In this document: positions 58,849 through 64,000 of the stretch, one piece after another
How the letters are laid out: each line of letters begins with the position of its first letter
Numbering within the stretch: position 1 is the stretch's first letter
Source: Gammaproteobacteria bacterium
Lineage (GTDB): Bacteria; Pseudomonadota; Gammaproteobacteria; Burkholderiales; Nitrosomonadaceae
Length of the DNA: 64,000 nt
Assembly (NCBI GenBank): GCA_015709615.1
Contig: CP054179.1
Location: 1,240,001 to 1,304,000, forward strand
Reading direction: 5' to 3'
Notes under the pieces: generated by a model
Seen by the model: only the letters and a program-made list of their open reading frames with translations
Databases searched by the model: none
Told to the model about the DNA's origin: nothing
Translations under genes and position numbers: made by a program

Positions 58849-59112
58849 ATGATGACCATCCACGAAATCAGAAAATTACTGAAATGCAGCCGCGCAACGG
58901 CCGAATCGGCATTGCGTCGCGCAAACGTTAAAAAAACCGTCGTGAGTTTCGCTCACGGCAGAAAAAATCTATACGACGTCCAACCGGAACGCCTGCCGGA
59001 AATCATGGCGGACTACAAAAAAGACCCCGAGAAAACAGCCTTGCAACAAAGCGCGGCCTTAAATGCGCTGGAAATGGCTTTTGGCCTGCGTCGTCAGTGC
59101 ATTGGGAGATAA
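58849..59112 (+). CDS. Small phage HTH protein
   Basis: The 87-residue product begins MMTIHEIRKLLKCSRATAES, a likely helix-turn-helix, then a basic patch (ANVKKTVVSFAHGRKNLYD). AAAGGAG lies upstream. It follows Mor and may be a second middle-phase regulator. Confidence 0.6.
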   Translation: MMTIHEIRKLLKCSRATAESALRRANVKKTVVSFAHGRKNLYDVQPERLPEIMADYKKDPEKTALQQSAALNALEMAFGLRRQCIGR

Positions 59113-59114
59113 CC

Positions 59115-59732
59115 ATGGTCGATATCAATAAATTTCACGGCAATGGCGAGGATATCCGCGACTGGCTAAATCAACCGTTCTTGCTCAACAAGAGGGTGGT
59201 TGCAACAAACGGACACGTCATGTTAATTCTGCACGACTTTGAATGGCCATATTATGAGCTCAGAGTGAATGAGAGCTACGTCATGATAATAATCGACACC
59301 ATAGAATCCGCCAGCGGTTACGCACCAATCGACAAAGAGCAAATCGCATGGCCGGAAAAAATTTGGTGCCCTATCTGCAAAGGGGGTGGTCACGCAACCA
59401 AAGAAGAATGTGAAGAATGCCAAGGGGACGGCGTCGTGGATGCCAGCAACAACTTCAATACTTATTATGATCTGACATGCGGATCATGCGAAGGCATCGG
59501 CTACGAAACCGACACGCGAACAGACCAAACATGCCCGGACTGTGAAGGCTCCGGGAATGTTTTTGAAAAAGATGCTGCGGTGGAGATTCTGGGCATCAAA
59601 ATCCAGGCTAAATATCTAAGCCTGGTCATCGAAGAACCGGATTTGCAGTTTTGCGCGAAGGTAGATGAGCGGATGCTGATGTTCAAAGCCGGTGAAAACA
59701 CCTTCGGCGCGATTATGGGATTAAGAAAATAA
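59115..59732 (+). CDS. Phage protein with DnaJ-type CxxCxGxG zinc motifs
   Basis: The 205-residue product from ATG 59115 (GGGAG upstream) has a structured N-terminal half and four zinc-knuckle-like motifs at about residues 88-145: CPICKGGG, CEECQGDG, CGSCEGIG and CPDCEGSG. These repeats match the DnaJ cysteine-rich domain that holds two zinc ions. The rest has no known domain. It overlaps by one base the tiny gene at 59732-59878. Confidence 0.75.
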   Translation: MVDINKFHGNGEDIRDWLNQPFLLNKRVVATNGHVMLILHDFEWPYYELRVNESYVMIIIDTIESASGYAPIDKEQIAWPEKIWCPICKGGGHATKEECEECQGDGVVDASNNFNTYYDLTCGSCEGIGYETDTRTDQTCPDCEGSGNVFEKDAAVEILGIKIQAKYLSLVIEEPDLQFCAKVDERMLMFKAGENTFGAIMGLRK

Positions 59733-59878
59733 TGGACGAATGCATGAACTGCAACGGCACCGGCAATTGCCCGATGTGCGAAGGAACAGGGCTTGAGAAT
59801 GGCAATAAATGCGGCTGCTGTTTTGGATCTGGCGAATGCCCGGAATGCGATGGTACCGGCGAAGAGCTGGATGATTAA
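59732..59878 (+). CDS. 48-residue protein with paired CxxC(x)GxG zinc motifs
   Basis: The ATG overlaps the previous stop by one base (TAATG). The product is almost entirely zinc-knuckle: CMNCNGTG, CPMCEGTG, CGCCFGSG and CPECDGTG, ending EELDD. It resembles the cysteine-rich domain of DnaJ without J-domain or substrate domain. The tight coupling to a gene with the same motif suggests joint function. Too short for usual gene calls. Confidence 0.7.
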   Translation: MDECMNCNGTGNCPMCEGTGLENGNKCGCCFGSGECPECDGTGEELDD

Positions 59879-59896
59879 CACAATATGGAGAATGTG

Positions 59897-60115
59897 ATGG
59901 AAAATTTAAAATATGCCGGTAAATTTTGCATCTTGGTATTTGTGCTCGGCATGTTAGTGGTCGCAGGTAACAGGGTGATGGAGTTTGTGTGGCCGAAACA
60001 GCACGAAAAGATTCTAATCGTGCATTACCTCTGCGCGGAAAATGATGATGGCGACGTGTCTTGCGGCAGAGTTAAGGATATCGATATCGCCAACAAAGTA
60101 TCCGAGGTTGACTGA
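59897..60115 (+). CDS. Small phage membrane protein
   Basis: The 72-residue product from ATG 59897 (GGAG upstream) has one membrane segment near the N-terminus (FCILVFVLGMLVVAG) and a charged C-terminus with Cys. Four upstream codons are an alternative start. No family known; it may be part of an accessory region. Confidence 0.55.
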   Translation: MENLKYAGKFCILVFVLGMLVVAGNRVMEFVWPKQHEKILIVHYLCAENDDGDVSCGRVKDIDIANKVSEVD

Positions 60116-60204
60116 TTGACGCCCGGCAATGTTCCGCCGGGCATCGATGCCATGAAGTAGCAATTTAGATATCGATTAAAAATTAAAAAACTTTAGGGGA
60201 TAGC

Positions 60205-60696
60205 ATGAAAATATCAAACCTATTAATCGCTGCATTGTTTTTAGCCGTGTTTGTATCGCCAGCCAGCGCGCAAAATTACACACTCAAACGCGCAGTAATC
60301 ACCTGGAATGACGGCTCAGTCGATGACTCAGCGCTAGGCGGTTTCTCGGTAAATGGCAGCATGAGAATTAACGGCAGCCGCCTCGTCCAAGACATTACCT
60401 ATTGCGAATCCGGCGTGTGTGATCACGTCGTGCAAAACAGCGGCGGAGCAATTATTTCAGTAGAAAAAAACACCGCCAAGGTAACAATCCGCGCGGATGA
60501 CGGCTACGTCGACGATTTAACCCTGCTCACACTATCGCCCAGCATCATTACCCTGTTTGCCTACGACGACGGAACAGTAGAAACCCACGAATGGCAACCG
60601 GTCGAACCGTTCAGCAAGCGGCAGGAAAAACAAACCGGCACCGGCCAGCCAACCGGAGCCATCGGCAGAGGCATTAGAAGCAAAATAAGAAATTAA
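60205..60696 (+). CDS. Exported phage-encoded protein, unknown function
   Basis: The 163-residue product begins with a Sec signal peptide (MKISNLLIAALFLAVFVSPA, cleaved after SAQ). The mature part has beta-rich repeated segments such as VITWNDGSVDDSAL and TIRADDGYVDDLTL, two Cys (CESGVC), and a basic tail. AGGGG precedes the ATG. An exported protein in a prophage is often a lysogenic conversion gene; function is unknown. Confidence 0.6.
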   Translation: MKISNLLIAALFLAVFVSPASAQNYTLKRAVITWNDGSVDDSALGGFSVNGSMRINGSRLVQDITYCESGVCDHVVQNSGGAIISVEKNTAKVTIRADDGYVDDLTLLTLSPSIITLFAYDDGTVETHEWQPVEPFSKRQEKQTGTGQPTGAIGRGIRSKIRN

Positions 60697-60702
60697 CCGT
60701 AG

Positions 60703-60721
60703 GGGCGCGATGCTCGCGCCC
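60703..60721. repeat. Stem-loop repeat copy A
   Basis: GGGCGCGA and TCGCGCCC flank TGC, preceded by CGTAG. It lies just after the exported protein gene. Copies B (61195-61215), C (62867-62894) and D (63127-63145) share the same plan. Confidence 0.75.
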
Positions 60722-60783
60722 AACACCTGTTTGTTTTATGATTCTGTTCGCAATAATATATTTTTAACTAAAAAGGGGAAATT

Positions 60784-61188
60784 ATGAGAAGGATTATCAG
60801 CATAGCGGTAATAACAGTTACGCTTTCGGGATGCGCAACCATATTTAATGGGGCTTCACAACAAGTTTCGATCCGCAGCAATCAACCGGATGTAGAGTTG
60901 TACGTCAACGAAGCGTTGGTCGGAAAAGGTAATACCGTAACCACATTCAAGAAAAAGGAAGAATACATCATCACGGCCCGCAAAGAAGGCTGCAATGCGG
61001 TTTCAATTCCCGCATCGAAATCATTTGACGCAACAACCTTGCTCGGAATCCTGATAGATTTTGGGTTGATTTCAATGCTGGTCGTGGATGGCGCAGGAAC
61101 CGGCGCATGGAATAAGTTCGACCAAACCAGCTACGTGATAGACCCACAATGCCCGGTCAAGAGCTCATTCAATCAATTTAAGTATTGA
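60784..61188 (+). CDS. Phage-encoded lipoprotein
   Basis: The 134-residue product begins MRRIISIAVITVTLSGCATI, a lipoprotein signal with lipobox LSGC, and continues NGASQQVSIRSNQPDVELYV, a beta-sandwich-like segment with PEGA-type features seen in many small outer membrane lipoproteins. Two further Cys may form a disulfide. Flanked by stem-loop repeats A and B. Probably a lysogenic conversion gene, function unknown. Confidence 0.65.
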   Translation: MRRIISIAVITVTLSGCATIFNGASQQVSIRSNQPDVELYVNEALVGKGNTVTTFKKKEEYIITARKEGCNAVSIPASKSFDATTLLGILIDFGLISMLVVDGAGTGAWNKFDQTSYVIDPQCPVKSSFNQFKY

Positions 61189-61194
61189 CCCGTA

Positions 61195-61215
61195 GGGGCG
61201 CATCACTTGCGCCCC
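61195..61215. repeat. Stem-loop repeat copy B
   Basis: GGGGCGCA and TGCGCCCC flank TCACT, preceded by CCGTA, six bases after the lipoprotein gene stop. Confidence 0.75.
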
Positions 61216-61220
61216 TGGTG

Positions 61221-61260
61221 GTTATAAGTAAAAGTAAACCGGTTTGCTTTTACTTATAAC
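61221..61260. repeat. 40-bp near-perfect palindrome
   Basis: GTTATAAGTAAAAGTAAACC and GGTTTGCTTTTACTTATAAC are inverse complements at 19 of 20 positions with no spacer. It lies between the lipoprotein gene (+) and the convergent minus-strand pair. Possible roles: bidirectional terminator, protein-binding site, recombination site. Confidence 0.7.
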
Positions 61261-61292
61261 AATCAGAATGTAAAGAAACTAACGAAAATGAA

Positions 61293-61595
61293 TTACAACC
61301 AGCCAAAACCCTTGGCCATCAAACCGGCAAGTCCGAGTGCGGTGGTAATAATTGCTGCGAACGTAATGCGGAAATTGATTTCGTCGGTTTTGCGCAAGTC
61401 CCTGATATCGGATTTTATATCTTTGATATCGGACTCGATGTGTAAAACGGAAGCTTCCAGGCGGGCAACGCGGGATTCTATTCCTGAGGGCGGCGTAGTG
61501 CCGCCGGAATCCCCTCCGCGCTTTGCTAGAATATTGGCGCGGTTGAATTTTTCGGCACTGGAAAGATGTTTATCAATCGGTGTCGGGAATGTCAT
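61293..61595 (-). CDS. Coiled-coil protein with C-terminal membrane anchor
   Basis: The 100-residue product from ATG 61595 has a coiled-coil-like region (VARLEASVLHIESDIKDI) and a hydrophobic C-terminal segment (ITFAAIITTALGLAGLMA) ending KGFGWL, suggesting a tail-anchored protein. It is the second gene of an opposite-strand pair, overlapping the first by 23 bases. Function unknown. Confidence 0.6.
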   Translation of the reverse strand: MTFPTPIDKHLSSAEKFNRANILAKRGGDSGGTTPPSGIESRVARLEASVLHIESDIKDIKSDIRDLRKTDEINFRITFAAIITTALGLAGLMAKGFGWL

Positions 61596-61896
61596 GAAGA
61601 ATCCTAGCGGCTTTCTCAATCGCCTCGGCATTGATTAGCATGTATTTTTCAAAGTTCTCGTCGATCTCTTCCTGGTTATGGGTCGCAAGCGTAGTTACGG
61701 CGCGAGTCAGCCATAGATTTGATTCGATCAGCTCTCTGAGAACGGCTTTTGTTTTTTCATCCATCTGGAAATTATGAGCCAGAAATTGATAGTTGACAAA
61801 TAATAAATAACGGGTGTATGGTTCGCCGCAAGTGCTAAGAACACGAGCAGCATCAGCGGAGACCGCGCCCGATAGTTGTGGTTTTTTTACGTCCAT
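61573..61896 (-). CDS. Phage cargo protein, unknown function
   Basis: The 107-residue product from ATG 61896 begins MDVKKPQLSGAVSADAARVL and is mostly helical, without recognised domain. The frame extends upstream to 62025 but the N-terminal part looks non-coding. It is transcribed against the rest of the prophage, together with the overlapping membrane-anchored gene, so it may be expressed in the lysogen. Confidence 0.55.
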   Translation of the reverse strand: MDVKKPQLSGAVSADAARVLSTCGEPYTRYLLFVNYQFLAHNFQMDEKTKAVLRELIESNLWLTRAVTTLATHNQEEIDENFEKYMLINAEAIEKAARILHDIPDTD

Positions 61897-62026
61897 CGTT
61901 TTGATGGCCGGGAGTGCGAGGAATAAAATAGCGGCTTGCCGCGAATAACTCCGCCGACTGATGCCGGTTCTTAGCTCTTGGCCGCCCATACCTTTATGGG
62001 CATAACCCCTAAGAAGGAGCATCAAA

Positions 62027-62650
62027 ATGACAAATCAACTTATCTCATCCGAATTTCTCGGTGAATCAATCACAATCGTTGAACATGCCGGAAGGCGATG
62101 GCTGACATCGGAAGAAGCCGGTAAATGTCTTGGCTATTCTGTCGGCGAAGAGCGCCGGGCAATTCTGAAATTATACAAACGCCACAAGGATGAATTTACT
62201 GAGCAAGATGTAGCGGTGGTCAATTTGACCACCTTAAAAGGCGATAGACAAACACACATTTTTTCAGACACCGGTTGCATCAAGCTTGGTTTTTTCGCCA
62301 AAACCAAAATCGGCAAGGAATTTAGAAATTTCGCATCCTTGAAGCTGGCAATCGCAAGAGAAGAACCGGTATTGCTACCGGATGCCGTGCGCCCCGGCCA
62401 AGTCGAAGAAGTGCAAGCCCGCCGTGCGCGCGAAGAGCTATTGAAAGCCAAGCCGCTGTGGAACCGCATCGCCAAGTATATCGGTATGGGCCTGACCGGT
62501 GCGGAAATCGGCCTGCTGCTTAAATGCAACGTGGCAACCATCCGCAAACACCGCCGCCGCATGGAAGCCTGCGGCCTGCTCAAACCCCCGGCCAACCTGG
62601 CCAGAATGCGCGAACTCGGGTTTACATTGATCGCCGGAGGTGCCAAATGA
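62027..62650 (+). CDS. BRO-N family phage antirepressor-like protein
   Basis: The 207-residue protein has an N-terminal BRO-N fold (WLTSEEAGKCLGYSVGEERR, HIFSDTGCIKLGFFAKTK, FRNFASLKLAIA) and a C-terminal helix-turn-helix (GLTGAEIGLLLKCNVATIRK). BRO-N proteins often counteract repressors or regulate phage genes. AAGGAG precedes the ATG. A 7-bp hairpin (61984-62001, GCCCATA/TATGGGC) lies upstream. Its stop overlaps the next gene. Confidence 0.8.
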   Translation: MTNQLISSEFLGESITIVEHAGRRWLTSEEAGKCLGYSVGEERRAILKLYKRHKDEFTEQDVAVVNLTTLKGDRQTHIFSDTGCIKLGFFAKTKIGKEFRNFASLKLAIAREEPVLLPDAVRPGQVEEVQARRAREELLKAKPLWNRIAKYIGMGLTGAEIGLLLKCNVATIRKHRRRMEACGLLKPPANLARMRELGFTLIAGGAK

Positions 62651-62853
62651 GCCTGACACGCGAACAATTAGACGCCATCAACCGCATGGACGAAATCGCC
62701 GCCTGCTGGCGCGCTCTGTCCAACCTGCTAGGCCCGGATGTGGATATCAGCAGCACCGATGCCAGAGACGACCTGGCCATGCTGACCAACTTCCTGAATA
62801 CGGAATACGAAGCAGCCAGAAGCGGATTGGAAATGCCGAAACAAGCAGCATAA
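62647..62853 (+). CDS. Small phage protein, unknown function
   Basis: The 68-residue product starts MSLTREQLDAINRMDEIAAC at the ATG overlapping the BRO-N stop. Helical, acidic, no recognised domain. Probably co-expressed with the antirepressor. Confidence 0.6.
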   Translation: MSLTREQLDAINRMDEIAACWRALSNLLGPDVDISSTDARDDLAMLTNFLNTEYEAARSGLEMPKQAA

Positions 62854-62866
62854 ATCGACGCGCAAC

Positions 62867-62894
62867 GTAGGGGCAAATGATTATTTGCCCCTAC
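62867..62894. repeat. Stem-loop repeat copy C
   Basis: GTAGGGGCAAAT and ATTTGCCCCTAC form a perfect 12-bp stem with loop GATT, 14 bases after the preceding gene. Confidence 0.8.
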
Positions 62895-63044
62895 TGACTA
62901 ACAAACCCGCTTCGGCGGGTTCTGATGCAAAATCCACACCTCGTTTTAATCTCGCATCACCATATCCCCCCAAGATTTAAACCGCTTTAATTTAGCCAAT
63001 CCGCGCTTTCCGCGATACTGATCCCTCAAGCAAGTAAGGCAATC

Positions 63045-63117
63045 CCCATCGGGGGAACAAGGCTGTCATGCCGCAGGTGTTCGTCACCACCTGGTCTGGC
63101 GGGTCGCTCCCGATGGG
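63045..63117. ncRNA. Two-tier stem-loop, candidate structured RNA upstream of the lysis genes
   Basis: The outer stem CCCATCGGG/CCCGATGGG (63045-63053 with 63109-63117) encloses an inner hairpin CAGGTG/CACCTG (63074-63079 with 63088-63093) with an additional GCC/GGC pair. GC-rich and intergenic. It could be an RNA element controlling the lysis genes or a DNA repeat. No known riboswitch recognised. Confidence 0.4.
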
Positions 63118-63126
63118 ATTTCGTAA

Positions 63127-63145
63127 GGGCGCAATGCTTGCGCCC
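63127..63145. repeat. Stem-loop repeat copy D
   Basis: GGGCGCAA and TTGCGCCC flank TGC, preceded by CGTAA, just before the holin ribosome site. Confidence 0.75.
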
Positions 63146-63162
63146 CAATCAAGGAGGAAATC

Positions 63163-63354
63163 ATGGAAGAAACCAAAAGCGCACTGACCAGTAAAACGGT
63201 GATCGGCTCGGTAGTTACTATTGCGGCATCCGTCTCGCTAATGTTCGGCTTCGATATCGGCGACACCAACGGCCTGGCCGAGCAAATATCCGCTGTATTG
63301 GGCGGCTTGCTCTCGCTGTACGGTCGCATCACCGCAGTCAAACGCATCGGCTAG
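63163..63354 (+). CDS. Phage holin-like membrane protein
   Basis: The 63-residue protein has two hydrophobic segments (TVIGSVVTIAASVSLMF and LAEQISAVLGGLLSLYG) and a basic tail, as in small class II holins. It immediately precedes the spanin genes, which supports a lysis role. AAGGAGG lies upstream. Confidence 0.75.
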   Translation: MEETKSALTSKTVIGSVVTIAASVSLMFGFDIGDTNGLAEQISAVLGGLLSLYGRITAVKRIG

Positions 63355-63355
63355 C

Positions 63356-63868
63356 ATGCAATATTTAATAGCCATTGCGCTGTTGATCGGATTCGGCGGC
63401 GGCTTCTTTGTCGCCGACAAAATCGGCGATGCAAATCTCATGCAATGCGAGCTGGATACGGAAAAAATGCTCGAAGCGCATGAAAAAGAAACCGCCGACC
63501 GGATGCGCGACGCACAAAACGCCGCCAGCCGTGCGTTCAGCCACCTGACCGGAAGCTTGATCAAAACCCAGCAACACGCCGAGGATTTGACCGATGAACT
63601 CAAAAAACATACGACCGGCCGCAATTGCCTGTCTGCTGATGCTCGCCGCGTGCTCAACACCACAGCGGCTCAACAACAACGAATGCCCAAGGATACCGGA
63701 AGCGCTGATCGAGCCGCTGCCACCCCTGCCGCAGATAGCGTCGACCGGTACACCACCGACGCCGACATCGCCGCCTGGGCAGTAACAGTCAAAAAACTGT
63801 ACGAACAATGCACCGGCCGCATAGAGGCGATTGCAATATGGGATGCGGGATTGAATGGACGACATTGA
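63356..63868 (+). CDS. Rz-like inner-membrane spanin
   Basis: The 170-residue protein starts with one membrane anchor (MQYLIAIALLIGFGGGFFVA) followed by a long helical domain (CELDTEKMLEAHEKETADRM), as in i-spanins that bridge to the outer membrane at lysis. The o-spanin is nested inside at 63594-63785. It begins two bases after the holin. Confidence 0.8.
   Translation: MQYLIAIALLIGFGGGFFVADKIGDANLMQCELDTEKMLEAHEKETADRMRDAQNAASRAFSHLTGSLIKTQQHAEDLTDELKKHTTGRNCLSADARRVLNTTAAQQQRMPKDTGSADRAAATPAADSVDRYTTDADIAAWAVTVKKLYEQCTGRIEAIAIWDAGLNGRH
63594..63785 (+). CDS. Rz1-like outer-membrane spanin lipoprotein (nested)
   Basis: The 63-residue frame lies wholly inside the Rz gene in another frame. 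It has a lipoprotein signal with lipobox LAAC (ACLLMLAACSTPQRL) and a Pro-rich mature part (PEALIEPLPPLPQ), the hallmark of Rz1. The ATG overlaps the Rz frame as in lambda Rz/Rz1. Confidence 0.88.
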   Translation: MNSKNIRPAAIACLLMLAACSTPQRLNNNECPRIPEALIEPLPPLPQIASTGTPPTPTSPPGQ

Positions 63869-64000
63869 CCGCGCAGGGGAATTGATCGACATGATGAATG
63901 AAAAGCTTGTGCAGCAAGCCAGAAACCGCCCCCCGGAAGCCTCCGCCACCGGCGAATGCCTGTTTTGCGGCGAGGATGTGAAACCGGACGTGCGCTGGTG
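63855..64000 (+). CDS. DksA/TraR-type C4 zinc finger protein (partial)
   Basis: The gene starts at ATG 63855 inside the end of Rz and runs off the window. The visible 48 residues read MDDIDRAGELIDMMNEKL and later ECLFCGEDVKPDVRW, the first half of a DksA/TraR zinc finger. Mu-like phages carry such small regulators near the lysis genes. Confidence 0.8.
   Translation, partial: MDDIDRAGELIDMMNEKLVQQARNRPPEASATGECLFCGEDVKPDVRW

Larger units (their letters stand above)
62854..63162. other. Non-coding stretch with stem-loops between BRO-N and holin genes
   Basis: No gene is seen here. The stretch holds repeat C (62867-62894), a small GC hairpin (62904-62921, AACCCGC/GCGGGTT) that may end transcription, a two-tier inverted repeat (63045-63117) and repeat D (63127-63145), all before the holin ribosome site. 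In Mu an endolysin would be expected near here. Confidence 0.6.
50107..64000. mobile_element. Mu-like transposable prophage, left part (continues beyond window)
   Basis: The order repressor, Ner-like, transposase A, ATPase B, DUF3164, GemA and Mor, then holin and spanins, is that of Mu/B3-like phages. The transposase is a DDE (rve) enzyme with a MuB-type partner ATPase. Head, tail and Com/Mom-like genes are not reached. No frameshift or stop interrupts the early genes, so the prophage may be intact. The left boundary is placed at the end of yciA. Confidence 0.85.

Overview
The window looks like a chromosome segment of a betaproteobacterial ammonia oxidiser of the Nitrosomonas type. The 16S gene carries sites that, from memory, differ by only a base or a few from the Nso190 probe and the CTO189f/CTO654r primers for beta-ammonia-oxidisers. 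The gene orders rpsP-rimM-trmD-rplS, yqgE-ruvX-pyrR-pyrB-pyrC' and tsaB-rimI-udg, and the presence of roxA and a PEP-CTERM protein, also fit a betaproteobacterium. Genus-level placement is inference; no search was run.

Bases 1-8.7 kb hold housekeeping genes: the end of bamC, two tiny lipoproteins, a 144-bp miniature transposon-like element, the ribosomal oxygenase roxA, exported msrB, accA-tilS, two dTDP-rhamnose genes (rfbB-rfbD) and sppA. A complete rRNA operon lies on the minus strand (14.4 to 8.9 kb): promoter, boxA, 16S, tRNA-Ile, tRNA-Ala, 23S, 5S, terminator. The 23S gene has an enlarged helix 9. Just upstream is prfB with its programmed +1 frameshift.

From 15.8 to 38 kb come isoprenoid genes (ispD-ispF), a tRNA/ribosome modification and DNA repair operon (thpR, tsaB, rimI, udg), lplT, alr, a parvulin, yciI-yciB, a rubredoxin reductase-like flavoprotein, mlaA and prlC. 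Then follow a pyrimidine operon whose dihydroorotase-like member lacks the metal ligands, coq7, glcF, the rpsP-rplS operon and several small stress-type genes. From 38.2 to 48.4 kb lies a surface polysaccharide locus. Leftward genes encode an O-methyltransferase, an O-antigen ligase, a glycosyltransferase, an FkbM methyltransferase and an unassigned polysaccharide protein. Rightward is a tightly packed operon (KdsB-like cytidylyltransferase, HpcH-type aldolase, 2-hydroxyacid dehydrogenase, SDR epimerase, HAD phosphatase) that could make an unusual CMP-activated ulosonic acid, followed by pgl.

From about 50.1 kb to the window end is the left two-thirds of a Mu-like transposable prophage. It has a leftward ORF6C-like gene with a five-copy operator array, a CI-like repressor, an early promoter with a 16-bp palindrome in its spacer, MuA and MuB homologues, DUF3164, GemA and Mor. 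After these come a probable accessory region (zinc-knuckle proteins, membrane, exported and lipoproteins, an opposite-strand gene pair), a BRO-N antirepressor, a holin, nested spanins Rz/Rz1 and the start of a DksA/TraR zinc finger gene. Four related stem-loops (60.7-63.1 kb) and a separate two-tier inverted repeat punctuate the accessory and lysis regions. No endolysin, head or tail genes are inside the window, so the prophage continues beyond it.
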